56,084 nt of DNA from Bacillota bacterium (GTDB lineage Bacteria; Bacillota; Clostridia; Christensenellales; Aristaeellaceae): positions 1 to 56,084 of the forward strand of contig JAEWTC010000125.1 of assembly GCA_023459675.1 (NCBI GenBank), read 5' to 3'. The notes beneath the pieces are model-generated. The model ran no database searches. It saw only the letters and a program-made list of their open reading frames with translations, and had not been told where the DNA came from. The position numbers and the translations under genes were made by a program. Of this stretch, positions 9,010 to 17,508 are shown piece after piece; position 1 is the first letter of the stretch, and every line of letters starts with the position of its first letter.

Positions 9010-10092
9010 CTACGCATCTCCTTCGGGTTTCTTCTCCGGGTATACGGGGGCGTGAAACGCCTTGGATCTATCCACGGCCGGCTGCAAATCCTGGTATGTC
9101 AGGGATTCGTAGGCTTCCTCCGGGTTGAAGAGGCTGCGCGCCTTTTTGGCAACCGTGCTCAGGCCGCGTGTTTTCGCGGCGGCGCCGGGGTCGCCTCCCC
9201 GTTCCGCAAAGGGACGGAAGCGCGGGTTTTCGTTTTCTCCGTCAAAGGGCGTCTCGGCGCCGAACGCATCCTCCTGCGGGGGGGCATACGCGGGCGGCGC
9301 GTAGGGGTCCGGCAGGTATTCCGCCTGCGCCTGCTGCGGCGGGGCAAAGGTGCGCATCGCGTCCGGGTGATAGGTATAGGCGGGCTCGTTCTGGGCCGAA
9401 CCAAACGACGGTTCCATGCCAAAGGCAAACCGCTGCCGTTCCTCCTGAACGGGCGCGAAACCCTGCGTCTGCGCGTCCTCTTCCCACCGGGCGGCAGCCT
9501 GCCCGTCTACGTACTCCTCCTGCATGGCCTGGGGAGCGTATTGCGGCGTTGCGTAGGGCTGATATACCTGCGTTTCCGCACCCTCCGGCCGGTACTGCGC
9601 AGGCTGTATCTGGTATTGCCGGGTTTGCGCCTCGCCCGCGTAGGGCGCGCCGGCTGTATACGGATCGGCATACGGATCGTCGTTCGGTTGGGCATACGCG
9701 GCGGCATACGTTTGGGTATACGGCTGGGCATACGGCTGGGCATATGGATCCGCATACGCGGCGTCGTACGCATCCTGCCGGGCGCCGTCCTGCGGCATGC
9801 CGCTGCCGTCGTAAAGCGGTTGCGCATAAGGATCCCGGTACGGGCGTACGTTTTTTTGCCGCCTGCGCCGGCGCAGCCAGATCGGCTTGGGCCGCCAGCG
9901 GATGATATAGACGATTTTATCCAGCGCAAACCCGCCGATGCACAGCACGATAAAAATGACGCGCCAGCTGCTGCGCATGAAATCCAAAAACACCGTGCTT
10001 GAGTCGCTCGTCAGCAAACCGCTCACCGCGTTGAGCAGCGTGCGAAGCCAGCCGAGCATGACCGTGAGCATGGTATTGGTAAAGCTGTTCAT
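9010..10092 (-). CDS. Membrane-anchored Tyr/Pro/Gln-rich low-complexity protein
   Basis: 360 aa, unrecognised. A hydrophobic N terminus (about 5-25) and one clear TM helix (about 45-65, VIFIVLCIGGFALDKIVYII) are followed by a basic stop-transfer stretch (RRRRRQK). Then comes a long disordered tail rich in PYAQPY, YADPYA and similar short tandem units (about 85-160), and more acidic P/Q-rich sequence to the end. AAAGGAA precedes ATG 10092. It lies directly after cdaR, where glmM often sits in other Firmicutes. The tail looks like a cytoplasmic low-complexity scaffold; function unknown. Confidence 0.7.
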   Translation of the reverse strand: MNSFTNTMLTVMLGWLRTLLNAVSGLLTSDSSTVFLDFMRSSWRVIFIVLCIGGFALDKIVYIIRWRPKPIWLRRRRRQKNVRPYRDPYAQPLYDGSGMPQDGARQDAYDAAYADPYAQPYAQPYTQTYAAAYAQPNDDPYADPYTAGAPYAGEAQTRQYQIQPAQYRPEGAETQVYQPYATPQYAPQAMQEEYVDGQAAARWEEDAQTQGFAPVQEERQRFAFGMEPSFGSAQNEPAYTYHPDAMRTFAPPQQAQAEYLPDPYAPPAYAPPQEDAFGAETPFDGENENPRFRPFAERGGDPGAAAKTRGLSTVAKKARSLFNPEEAYESLTYQDLQPAVDRSKAFHAPVYPEKKPEGDA

Positions 10093-10121
10093 CAGCGTTC
10101 CTTTCGGGTGAAATCCGAGCG

Positions 10122-11477
10122 TCAGGGGCTGGACAGGGTCACGGAAACGCTGTCGGGCACAATGGCATACGTAAACTGATCGGCGTCGTCGTGCTGAATG
10201 CTCAGCCGGATGGGCAAATCATACGTGCCTGCGGTCAGCGTGGCGGCGTCGATGCTGGCCGTCAGCTTGGAGGCGCGCATCGTTTCCATGGAAAGCACAG
10301 GCCCTGTCAGCGTTACGGCTACCTTCACCGTTTCCGTGGCGGCCGTCAGTCCGTCCGGCGTTCCCGTAACGGTCAGCGGCACGTCCGCAAACGTCTGCGT
10401 GGCCATCACCGGGCCGATTTCCACAACCACATGCACGGTTTCCGCGCTCAAGTATACAACATTATCGGGCTTGGCAATGCGGATCTCGGCGGTAAAGGAT
10501 GCGTCCTTGCCGGAAACATCCGCCGCGGCGTCCGCAAACAGGGCGTTCAGGGTGGAGATCGCGGCTTCGTCGCCCGCCGCAATCAGCACGGCGGGGGAAA
10601 CGGTTACGCTTTTAATTTCGTAACCCTTCTTTGGCGTTCCGCTTGTCAGCGCGGCCTGGTTGATGGGGAGGGATTTGGCGGCGACGATCGTCTGCTGCAC
10701 AACGATGGAGCGCAGCAGCACGCCGCCCGTGGTGGGCTCCAGCAGCGTTGCGTCCAGCTCGTCTCCGGCCGTGTCCACATAATGCAGCGGCAAAGCCGTT
10801 TGCAGCGCGCCTGCGCGCGCGGGCACCTGGGATAGATCGTACGTCAGCACCACGCGGGCAATTTGGGATACGATATCCTGCGGCCCGCTCACCGTTACGG
10901 CGGCCAGGTCCAGCACAGGCGTTGTGCCGTAGTAACCGTCCGGGTACGCGCCGACGGTTTCCACCTGCACGGGAATGCGGTAATTGGTGATGTATTCGTC
11001 CACAACCACCGGGATTTCCGCCGGCGATACTTCGGTTACGTTTCCGTAGGTTGCGGAGGAGGTTGTGGATACTTTCAGGGTCTGTTCGCCCGCAACGCTG
11101 ACCTTGGAGAGATCCAGCCGCGGGTTGTAATTGGCGTACGTCACTTCGTTGTACTGTTTCTGGGGGACGTCCGCCTTCAGCTTAACCGTCGCGTTTTCTT
11201 CCTCCAGCCCCTGCACCACGATGAACCCGTTGCGCCGCAAGGTATCCGCGCCGGTGATGCTCAGCGGTACGCCGGTAAACGTGCGCTCGCGCGTCAGCGT
11301 TGGATCCTGTAAAATAAGCCCGACCCACAGGCAGATCGCCAGAAAAAGGGCGAGCAGCTTCCATTGCAGGTTGTGCGATACCACAGCCCAGATGAGTTTG
11401 GGATAGGTTTGGAACACCCGGCGGAGAAGCGGTTTGTCCTTGCCGGAAGGTTTCATTGGTTCCGTTTGCGGACTCAT
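10122..11477 (-). CDS. cdaR: YbbR-domain regulator of diadenylate cyclase (CdaR)
   Basis: 451 aa starting at ATG 11477 (MSPQTEPMKPSG) with AGGAGA upstream and overlapping the cdaA stop by four bases. One TM helix at about 38-56 (LLALFLAICLWVGLIL) is followed by four extracytoplasmic YbbR repeats, each rich in beta strands with recurring VPLSITG / IPVQVETVG / PLTVTGTP elements. In Bacillus CdaR binds CdaA and modulates c-di-AMP synthesis. Operon order cdaA-cdaR is as expected. Confidence 0.92.
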   Translation of the reverse strand: MSPQTEPMKPSGKDKPLLRRVFQTYPKLIWAVVSHNLQWKLLALFLAICLWVGLILQDPTLTRERTFTGVPLSITGADTLRRNGFIVVQGLEEENATVKLKADVPQKQYNEVTYANYNPRLDLSKVSVAGEQTLKVSTTSSATYGNVTEVSPAEIPVVVDEYITNYRIPVQVETVGAYPDGYYGTTPVLDLAAVTVSGPQDIVSQIARVVLTYDLSQVPARAGALQTALPLHYVDTAGDELDATLLEPTTGGVLLRSIVVQQTIVAAKSLPINQAALTSGTPKKGYEIKSVTVSPAVLIAAGDEAAISTLNALFADAAADVSGKDASFTAEIRIAKPDNVVYLSAETVHVVVEIGPVMATQTFADVPLTVTGTPDGLTAATETVKVAVTLTGPVLSMETMRASKLTASIDAATLTAGTYDLPIRLSIQHDDADQFTYAIVPDSVSVTLSSP

Positions 11478-12331
11478 GCCACGTCTCCTTTCCGTCGCTT
11501 GCCGTGGCTGAAGAGCATCGCCCACAGGCCGTCCTCACGCTGATGGTACATCTTGAACAGCACCTGTTCCAACAGCGCCCGGTCCAGATGCCGGGTCAGG
11601 CGCCCTTCGCGGGCAACGGAGATGATGCCCGTTTCCTCGCTTACGATCAGCGTGATGGCGTCGGTCGTTTCCGTAACGCCGATGGCCGCGCGGTGCCGCG
11701 TGCCAAGCTCGCGGCTGATGCCCATGCCCTCCGCAAGCGCAAGAATGCAGCCCGCGGACATGATGCGGGAGCCGCGGATGACCACGGCGCCGTCGTGCAG
11801 CGGAGTGTTGGGCTCGAAAATATTCTCCAGCAGCGCGCCGGAAATATGGCTGTCCAGCGGCGTGCCGGTTTCGATCACGTCCTTGAGGCCCACCTTCTGC
11901 TCAAACACCAGCAGCGCGCCTACGCGGCGGCGGCTTAAGGTGAGCAGGCAGTTGGTAATCTCGCGTACGATGTACTCGCTTTCGGCGTGGTCCCGCAGGC
12001 GGGAGCTGTCGCGGATCGCGCCGCGGCCGATCTGCTCCAGCGCGCGCCGGATCTCCGGCTGAAACAGGATCACCAGCACCACCGCGCCGTTGTTGACGAT
12101 GTTGAGCAAAATCCAGTTGATGGCCGTCAACCCCAGCAGATCGCTGATCCAACTGGCAAGGATCAGCACCACGAGCCCTTTTAACACGGCGCTTGCGCGC
12201 GTTTGCCGCGCCAGCATCAAAAGCCCGTACAGAAGAAACGCGACGATCAGGATGTCCACAACGTCGGTCAGGGTGGGGCGGTTAAAGACGTTCCACAGCG
12301 CGTCGCGAATCTGAGTCCACAACGTCTGCAT
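11474..12331 (-). CDS. cdaA: Diadenylate cyclase CdaA
   Basis: 285 aa from ATG 12331. A TTG six bases upstream (12337) is an alternative because GGAGGGG at 12342-12348 could serve either. Three TM helices (about 22-42, 48-66, 68-92) precede the DAC domain, with the catalytic DGA at 180-182 (TPLHDGAVVI) and RHR at 212-214 (GTRHRAAIG), both intact. It makes c-di-AMP from two ATP at the membrane, controlling osmolyte transport and wall homeostasis. First gene of a minus-strand operon, divergent from radC. Confidence 0.95.
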   Translation of the reverse strand: MQTLWTQIRDALWNVFNRPTLTDVVDILIVAFLLYGLLMLARQTRASAVLKGLVVLILASWISDLLGLTAINWILLNIVNNGAVVLVILFQPEIRRALEQIGRGAIRDSSRLRDHAESEYIVREITNCLLTLSRRRVGALLVFEQKVGLKDVIETGTPLDSHISGALLENIFEPNTPLHDGAVVIRGSRIMSAGCILALAEGMGISRELGTRHRAAIGVTETTDAITLIVSEETGIISVAREGRLTRHLDRALLEQVLFKMYHQREDGLWAMLFSHGKRRKGDVA

Positions 12332-12369
12332 CGTCAATCAACCCCTCCATATGTTTTGTCTCTGTCAAC

Positions 12370-12398
12370 AGTATACTACAAACCGAAGGCCAGATAAA
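12370..12398 (-). promoter_or_regulatory. Candidate promoter for cdaA operon
   Basis: On the minus strand TATACT (12370-12375) lies 17 bp after a weak -35, TTTATC (12393-12398), about 40 bases ahead of the cdaA start. The -10 is good and the -35 poor. Confidence 0.4.
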
Positions 12399-12461
12399 GC
12401 CCGGAAATGCAAAAATGGGTCGGAAATCGCATTGTTTACTGCTGTTGCGCGCATGCGGGCT

Positions 12462-12490
12462 TTGTCCGCCGGCCGGTTTCATGGTATAAT
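12462..12490 (+). promoter_or_regulatory. Promoter of radC operon
   Basis: TTGTCC (12462-12467), 17-bp spacer, then a consensus TATAAT (12485-12490) with an extended TGG just before it. The start codon of radC is 40 bases downstream. Confidence 0.65.
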
Positions 12491-12530
12491 CATGGCGATC
12501 AAACCGGGCGGGAAATGCGGGAGGATACCG

Positions 12531-13313
12531 ATGGAACACAGCGGACACCGGCAGCGGATGCGGGAGCGGTTCGTAAAGCAGGGGCTGGAAGGCTTCGCGC
12601 CGCACGAAATTTTAGAGCTCCTGCTGTTCTATGCCATCCCGCAGAAAAACGTCAATCCCATCGCGCACCAGCTGATCAACCGCTTCGGGTCCCTGCACGG
12701 GGTGCTCAGCGCCTCCCCCCAGCAGCTGATGCAGGTGGAGGGAATCGGCGAGTCTGCCGCCGTCTTCCTGTCGCTGGTGCAGGGCGCGGCAAAGCAGGCG
12801 CAGAAAACGCGCGGGAAGGATAAAATAAAGCTCTCCACCCGCCAGGCCGCCGTGGATTACTGCATCCGCCTTTTGGACGGGGAAAAACGCGAGCTGTTTT
12901 ATACCGTTTGCCTGAACGGGCAGATGGAACTCCTGAGCAACGTCCTGATTGCCAAGGGCTCGCTGAGCGACGTGCCCGCCTACCCGCGCATCGTGATGGA
13001 CGCGGTGCTGACCCACAACGCCCACGCCGTGCTCCTGTGCCACAACCACCCCAGCGGCTCGGTGCTGCCCTCGCCCCAGGATCTGGAGGCCACCCGGGTG
13101 CTCTCCGGCCTGCTGCGGGAAGTCGAAGTGGTGCTGATCGACCACATCATCGTTTCGGACCATCAGGCGGTCAGCATGGTGCGCAACGGGTTAATCCGGC
13201 AAACGTCCACTACTGCCGGCATCGCGGTGAAGGTTGCCGACCCCGGCGACGGGAATATCACCCCCGGCACGCTGAAGATCGATCATGTATCGGATACGGA
13301 GGAGCTTCTTTGA
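12531..13313 (+). CDS. radC: RadC/JAB-domain DNA repair-associated protein
   Basis: 260 aa from ATG 12531 (MEHSGHRQRMRERF), preceded by GGGAGGAT; longer in-frame readings run into the promoter. Helix-hairpin-helix region at about 55-85 (QQLMQVEGIGESAA), then the JAB/MPN domain with metal motif LCHNHPSG (about 167-174) followed by the Ser/Asp pair SVLPSPQD. RadC was named for repair, though its enzymatic role is still unsettled. The C terminus extends about 30 residues beyond the domain. Its stop overlaps the next gene's TTG start. Confidence 0.92.
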   Translation: MEHSGHRQRMRERFVKQGLEGFAPHEILELLLFYAIPQKNVNPIAHQLINRFGSLHGVLSASPQQLMQVEGIGESAAVFLSLVQGAAKQAQKTRGKDKIKLSTRQAAVDYCIRLLDGEKRELFYTVCLNGQMELLSNVLIAKGSLSDVPAYPRIVMDAVLTHNAHAVLLCHNHPSGSVLPSPQDLEATRVLSGLLREVEVVLIDHIIVSDHQAVSMVRNGLIRQTSTTAGIAVKVADPGDGNITPGTLKIDHVSDTEELL

Positions 13314-13909
13314 TTCGGAGGATTTTAAAATTGCTGGGTGTTTTGCTTGGGATCGGCTTCATCTGCTACGCGGCGCTGATCGGCTACGTGGTCTACCGCG
13401 AAAAAACCGTGCCCGCGTATGGGGATTACGATTCCATCATCGTGCTGGGCGCGCAGGTGCAGCCCAACGGCGATCCTTCCGTGCAGCTGGAATGGCGTCT
13501 GCGCACCGCCGCGGAGATGTACTTCGCCGCGCCGTGCCCCGTGGTGGTCTGCGGCGCGCGTGGGAAGGATGAGCCGCGGCCCGAGGCGGAGGTGATGCGC
13601 GATTTGCTGATCCAGTACGGCGTTCCCGAAGCCGACATCCTTGTGGACGCCACCAGCCAGGACACCTATGAAAACGTCCGCAACGCAAAAACGATGATCA
13701 ACGCGCTGGGCTTGTCCACCCCGCTGATCATCACCAGCGATTACCATCTGCCCCGTGCGATGGCCATTGCCCAGTGGGTGGGCTTCCATCCGCAGGGCGT
13801 CGCCAGCCCCACGCGGCAGGAGATCAGCTTCTGGCTGAAAAACCACGGCCGGGAAGCGCTTGCCTGGGTGAAGTTCGTGCTGGTCCGCTACGCGGGGCTT
13901 CCGCTGTGA
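13310..13909 (+). CDS. YdcF/SanA-like DUF218 membrane protein
   Basis: 199 aa from TTG 13310, overlapping the radC stop by four bases (TTGA), with GGAGGAG about ten bases upstream. One N-terminal TM helix (about 5-25) precedes the DUF218 domain: DSIIVLGAQVQPNGDPS (about 43-59), VVVCGARG, EAEVMRDLL, SQDTYENVRNAKTM (about 122-135) and ITSDYHLPRA (about 145-154). SanA/YdcF/ElyC relatives are linked to envelope integrity or polyisoprenoid metabolism. The domain faces outside in this topology. Confidence 0.85.
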   Translation: MIRRILKLLGVLLGIGFICYAALIGYVVYREKTVPAYGDYDSIIVLGAQVQPNGDPSVQLEWRLRTAAEMYFAAPCPVVVCGARGKDEPRPEAEVMRDLLIQYGVPEADILVDATSQDTYENVRNAKTMINALGLSTPLIITSDYHLPRAMAIAQWVGFHPQGVASPTRQEISFWLKNHGREALAWVKFVLVRYAGLPL

Positions 13910-14646
13910 CGCGCAGCGATTTGCTGTCCCTGCTGCAAAACCGGCTGCGCGCGCAAGGCGCGCCCGCGGACGGGGAAACGGCGGAGAAGCTGCTGCACTA
14001 TCAGGAACTGCTGCTTTTGCGGAACGAACGCCTGAACCTGACGGGAGACGCGTCGTTTGAAGCGCTGCTGGACGCGCACCTGATGGATTCGCTGACGCCC
14101 CTTGCGCTGGAAGGCTTGCTGCCGCAAGGCGCAATGCTGATCGACGTGGGAACGGGCGCCGGGTTTCCGGGCATCCCGCTGGCCGTGGTCAGGCCCGATT
14201 TAAAGATTACGCTTTTGGATTCGCAAAACAAGCGGTTGACGTTTTTGGAAGAGGTCATCCGCGCGCTGGGGCTTTCCTCGGCCGTCACCCTGCACGCCCG
14301 CGCGGAGGACGCCGCAAGGGACGTCCGTTACCGCGAACGGTTTTCCGTCGCCGTTGCGCGCGCCGTGGCGCCGCTGCCGGTGCTCATGGAGCTCCTGCTG
14401 CCCTTCGTCAAACCCGGCGGTAAGATCATCGCCTATAAGGGGCCGTCCGTGGAAGACGAGCTTGCGGCCGGGCAGGCCGCGGCGCTGCTTTTGGGCGGCG
14501 GCCCGCTGCTCACGGTTCCGGTGACCGTAGCGCATCTGCCGGATCACCGCCACCGCCTGGTGATATGCGCCAAACACCGCGAAACCCCCCGTACGTACCC
14601 GCGCAAGGCGGGGATTCCCGCAAAGAACCCGTTAGGGATGGAATAG
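13906..14646 (+). CDS. rsmG: 16S rRNA (guanine-N7) methyltransferase RsmG
   Basis: 246 aa from GTG 13906, overlapping the preceding stop by four bases (GTGA). The SAM-binding motif is LIDVGTGAGFPGIPLA (about 78-93), with NERLNLT (about 40) and VARAVAPLPVLMELLLP (about 150) typical of GidB/RsmG. It forms m7G527 in the 530 loop of 16S rRNA. Longer upstream in-frame sequence lies inside the DUF218 gene and is rejected. It is outside the usual gidA-gidB context. Confidence 0.93.
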   Translation: MTRSDLLSLLQNRLRAQGAPADGETAEKLLHYQELLLLRNERLNLTGDASFEALLDAHLMDSLTPLALEGLLPQGAMLIDVGTGAGFPGIPLAVVRPDLKITLLDSQNKRLTFLEEVIRALGLSSAVTLHARAEDAARDVRYRERFSVAVARAVAPLPVLMELLLPFVKPGGKIIAYKGPSVEDELAAGQAAALLLGGGPLLTVPVTVAHLPDHRHRLVICAKHRETPRTYPRKAGIPAKNPLGME

Positions 14647-14657
14647 GAGTTAAAATC

Positions 14658-15281
14658 ATGGCAAACGCACAGGTACAGGCGCGGGCGATTGAGCGCATGC
14701 GCGCGCACGGGTTTACGGTCGTGGAGGTTCAAACCGCGAAGCAGGCAAAGGAGTATATGCTGGCCCATATCGCGGACGGGGCGACCGTCGGCGTCAGCGG
14801 GTCGGTATCCGTCCGGCAAACCGAGGTGCTTCCGGCGCTGGAGGAAAAGGGCTGCGCCATTCTCTCCCATTGGGACGTGGCCCCGCAAAACGTAACGGCG
14901 ACGCGGAAACAGGCCAACCTTGCGGACGTGTACCTCACCTCGGCCAACGCGGTCACCAAAAACGGCGAACTGGTGCTGATCGACGGCGCCGGAAACCGCG
15001 TATCCGCGGTTTCCTTCGGGCCCAAACAGCTGTTCTTCGTCGTCAGCCGTTCAAAAATCGTAGACGGCGGGTATGCCGCCGCCGTTGCCCGGATCAAAAA
15101 GATCGCCTGCCCGCCCAACGCCCGCAGGCAGAACCTGAACACCCACTGCGCCGCCACGGGCGTGTGCGATCCCGTTGCCTGCGGTGACGCCAGCATGTGC
15201 CGCATTACGTTGGTGGTGGATCTCGTGCCGCGGGGCCGCGAGGCCACGGTGCTTTTTGTGGAAGAGGCACTTGGCTATTAG
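14658..15281 (+). CDS. LUD-domain (DUF162, lactate utilisation-type) protein
   Basis: 207 aa from ATG 14658 (MANAQVQARAIERM) with TAGGAG eleven bases upstream. The LUD fold is recognised from VGVSGSVSVRQTEVLPAL (about 44-61), DVYLTSANAVTKNGELVLIDGAGNRVSA (about 90-117) and a Cys-containing tail (THCAATGVCDPVACG, about 160-175). Stand-alone LUD proteins resemble LutC, but here there is no LutA/LutB partner, so a lactate role is not established. It is followed closely by an Xaa-Pro peptidase with its own promoter. Confidence 0.82.
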   Translation: MANAQVQARAIERMRAHGFTVVEVQTAKQAKEYMLAHIADGATVGVSGSVSVRQTEVLPALEEKGCAILSHWDVAPQNVTATRKQANLADVYLTSANAVTKNGELVLIDGAGNRVSAVSFGPKQLFFVVSRSKIVDGGYAAAVARIKKIACPPNARRQNLNTHCAATGVCDPVACGDASMCRITLVVDLVPRGREATVLFVEEALGY

Positions 15282-15300
15282 GCCCGGAATATGTTACAAT
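15271..15300 (+). promoter_or_regulatory. Candidate promoter for the peptidase-efp unit
   Basis: TTGGCT (15271-15276), 18 bp, TACAAT (15295-15300) with an extended TGT before it; it overlaps the end of the LUD gene and lies 47 bp before the peptidase start. Confidence 0.45.
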
Positions 15301-15346
15301 GTACGGTAACCAAGTATGCGATTTCAGGAAAGGGCGGATTTGGCGG

Positions 15347-16414
15347 ATGACACGCGTCCAGCGCATGATTGCGGCCAGGGAGCTTACCGATACGCAGGCG
15401 GCGATACTTTCCAAACCTTCGAACATCTTTTATTTGTCGGGCTATACGGGCGAGGGCCTGGCGCTGGTTGCCCCCGGCCTTTGCGCCATCGTGACGGATT
15501 TCCGGTATACGGAGCAGGCTTCGCAGGAAGCGCCGGACTTTCAGGTTCTTGGCATCGAAGGGTCGGTCACGCATCTGCAAAAGGCTTTCGATGCGCTGCG
15601 GCGCCTGGGCGTGACCACCGTGTATTACGAGGACGACGAGTTCACCGTACGCACGCACCTTAAGGCGGTGGAAACGTTCGAAGGCATGCAGCTCCTGCCG
15701 CTGGGAAACGCCGTGGAGCAGTTGAGAAAGCGCAAGGACGCGGAGGAAATCCGCCGTATCGAAGCCGCGTGCCGCATTTCCTGCGAAACCTTCGTCCGCG
15801 TTCTGCCGCAGATCCGCGAGGGGATGACGGAGAAAGAGCTCGCGCGTATTCTGGAATACGACATGGTGTTCCACGGCGCGGATAAATTGGCGTTCAACGT
15901 CATCGTAGCCGCCGGTGCAAACGGTTCCAAGCCGCACGCCGTGCCTACGGAATACCGCATCCGTAAGGGCGATATGATCACCATGGATTTCGGCGCGAAA
16001 GTTCAGGGCTATTGCGCCGATATGACCCGCACCGTTGCCCTTGGCGCGCCAAGCGACGAGATGCGCAAGGTATACGGCCTGGTGCTCAAGGCGCAGATGG
16101 CCGCGCAGGACGCCGTGAAGGCCGGCGCGCAGGGCGCCGCCGTGGACAGGGTCGCCCGCGATCTCATCAACGCAAACGGCTACGAAGGCCGCTTCGGGCA
16201 CGGGCTTGGGCACAGCCTGGGCATCGACATTCACGAAGACCCGCGCTTAAGCCCGCTTTCCAGGGACACGCTGGAGGAAAACCAGCTGGTCACGGTGGAG
16301 CCGGGCGTCTACCTGCCGGGGATCGGCGGCGTGCGGATCGAGAACACGGTGGTTGTAACCAAAGATGGCTGCCGTTCGCTCATAACATCTGCCAGAGAGT
16401 TGATCATTCTATAA
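15347..16414 (+). CDS. Xaa-Pro aminopeptidase (M24 family)
   Basis: 355 aa from ATG 15347 (MTRVQRMIAARE), the standard length for YqhT/PepP-type enzymes. The N-terminal creatinase-like domain spans about 1-125. The catalytic pita-bread domain carries MDFGAKVQGYCADMTRT (two Asp ligands, about 212-228), GHGLGHSLGIDIHE (His ligand, about 283-296), VEPGVY (Glu, about 315) and RIENTV (Glu, about 329); all five metal ligands appear present. It removes N-terminal residues before proline in the cytoplasm. Followed by efp 30 bp downstream, a conserved Firmicute pairing. Confidence 0.93.
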   Translation: MTRVQRMIAARELTDTQAAILSKPSNIFYLSGYTGEGLALVAPGLCAIVTDFRYTEQASQEAPDFQVLGIEGSVTHLQKAFDALRRLGVTTVYYEDDEFTVRTHLKAVETFEGMQLLPLGNAVEQLRKRKDAEEIRRIEAACRISCETFVRVLPQIREGMTEKELARILEYDMVFHGADKLAFNVIVAAGANGSKPHAVPTEYRIRKGDMITMDFGAKVQGYCADMTRTVALGAPSDEMRKVYGLVLKAQMAAQDAVKAGAQGAAVDRVARDLINANGYEGRFGHGLGHSLGIDIHEDPRLSPLSRDTLEENQLVTVEPGVYLPGIGGVRIENTVVVTKDGCRSLITSARELIIL

Positions 16415-16444
16415 TTTCGGATCAAAAGATCGGAGGAAACACGC

Positions 16445-17002
16445 ATGATTACGGCGGGAGATTTCAGAAAAGGCATCACGATCGAATGGGACGGCGGTAT
16501 TTGGAATATCGTGGATTTTCAGCATGTGAAGCCGGGCAAAGGCGCGGCGTTCGTACGCACGAAAATCAAGAACGTCACCACCGGCGCCGTGGTGGAGCGC
16601 AGCTTCAACCCCACGGATAAAATGGCCAGGGCGATTGTGGAATCCAAGGATATGCAGTACGTTTATAACGACGGCGGCTTGTACTATTTCATGGATCTGG
16701 AAACGTACGAGCAGATTCCCATGAACAAGGATGCGGTGGAGGATGCCGTTCCCTATGTGAAGGAAGGCAGCAACGTAACCGTGAAGTTCATCAAGGGCGC
16801 GCCGTTCAGCGTAACGCCTCCCAACTTCGTGGAGCTGGAAGTGACCGACACCGAACCCGGCTTCAAGGGCGATACCGCCAGCAACACCTATAAGCCCGCG
16901 ACGCTGGAAACCGGCTACTCGCTGCAGGTGCCGCTGTTCATCAACATTGGGGACCGCATCCGCGTGGATACCCGCGTGGGCGAATATATGGAGCGCTGCT
17001 GA
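16445..17002 (+). CDS. efp: Translation elongation factor P
   Basis: 185 aa, full length, with AGGAGG upstream. Three beta-barrel domains; the loop that enters the ribosomal P site reads KPGKGAAF with the tip Lys at position 32. This Lys is the site modified in various bacteria; no EpmA/EpmB or YmfI modifying gene is in the window. EF-P relieves stalling at polyproline stretches. Confidence 0.97.
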   Translation: MITAGDFRKGITIEWDGGIWNIVDFQHVKPGKGAAFVRTKIKNVTTGAVVERSFNPTDKMARAIVESKDMQYVYNDGGLYYFMDLETYEQIPMNKDAVEDAVPYVKEGSNVTVKFIKGAPFSVTPPNFVELEVTDTEPGFKGDTASNTYKPATLETGYSLQVPLFINIGDRIRVDTRVGEYMERC

Positions 17003-17041
17003 CCGGTTTCCGCAGCACCCGTGCGGAGAAAGGAAGGGCTT

Positions 17042-17449
17042 ATGAAACGGATTACAGATCGGACGTCCTACCTTCGCGGCCTGGCGGAGGGGCTTGGCAT
17101 CGACAAGGAAAAGACCGAGAACAAGCTGATGCTGGAAATGCTTGCCGTCATGGAAGAGATGGCGCAGAAGATTGTGGAGCTTGACGGCGATATCGACGAG
17201 CTTGACGAGTATGTGGCTTCCATGGAAAACGACTTGAGCGACGTGGAAGACGCGCTTTTTGCGGACGGCGACGACGACGAGGAAGAAGAAGCGGACGAAG
17301 AGCTGGACGAGGACGAAGAGGTGGAGGTCAACTGCCCGCACTGCGGCAAGGAATTCACCATCCGCGCGGGCGAGATCAACTTCGACGACGACGTTCTCTG
17401 CCCGGCCTGCGGGAAAAGCATTCTTGGCTCTGACGACGAGCAGACCTGA
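17042..17449 (+). CDS. Acidic coiled-coil/zinc-ribbon protein (CD1247-like)
   Basis: 135 aa from ATG 17042 (MKRITDRTSYLRGLAEGL), with AAAGGAAGG upstream. An N-terminal helical region (about 1-75) of the CD1247 type is followed by a very acidic stretch (GDDDEEEEADEELDEDEE, about 79-96) and a C-terminal zinc ribbon with CPHC (about 101) and CPAC (about 124). This family is common in Clostridia and uncharacterised. Position right after efp suggests a translation- or transcription-related role, but that is inference. Confidence 0.75.
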   Translation: MKRITDRTSYLRGLAEGLGIDKEKTENKLMLEMLAVMEEMAQKIVELDGDIDELDEYVASMENDLSDVEDALFADGDDDEEEEADEELDEDEEVEVNCPHCGKEFTIRAGEINFDDDVLCPACGKSILGSDDEQT

Positions 17450-17466
17450 CCGAAGAGAAAAAACAA

Positions 17467-17500
17467 GAACCCTTTCGCCGTTTGGCGAAAGGGTTCTTTT
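17467..17500. terminator. Bidirectional intrinsic terminator
   Basis: A perfect 13-bp stem (17467-17479 with 17484-17496), loop GTTT, followed by TTTT on the plus strand and preceded by an A-rich run that gives a T-run on the minus strand. It separates the convergent zinc-ribbon and lacI-type genes. Confidence 0.9.
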
Positions 17501-17508
17501 GCGTTTAT

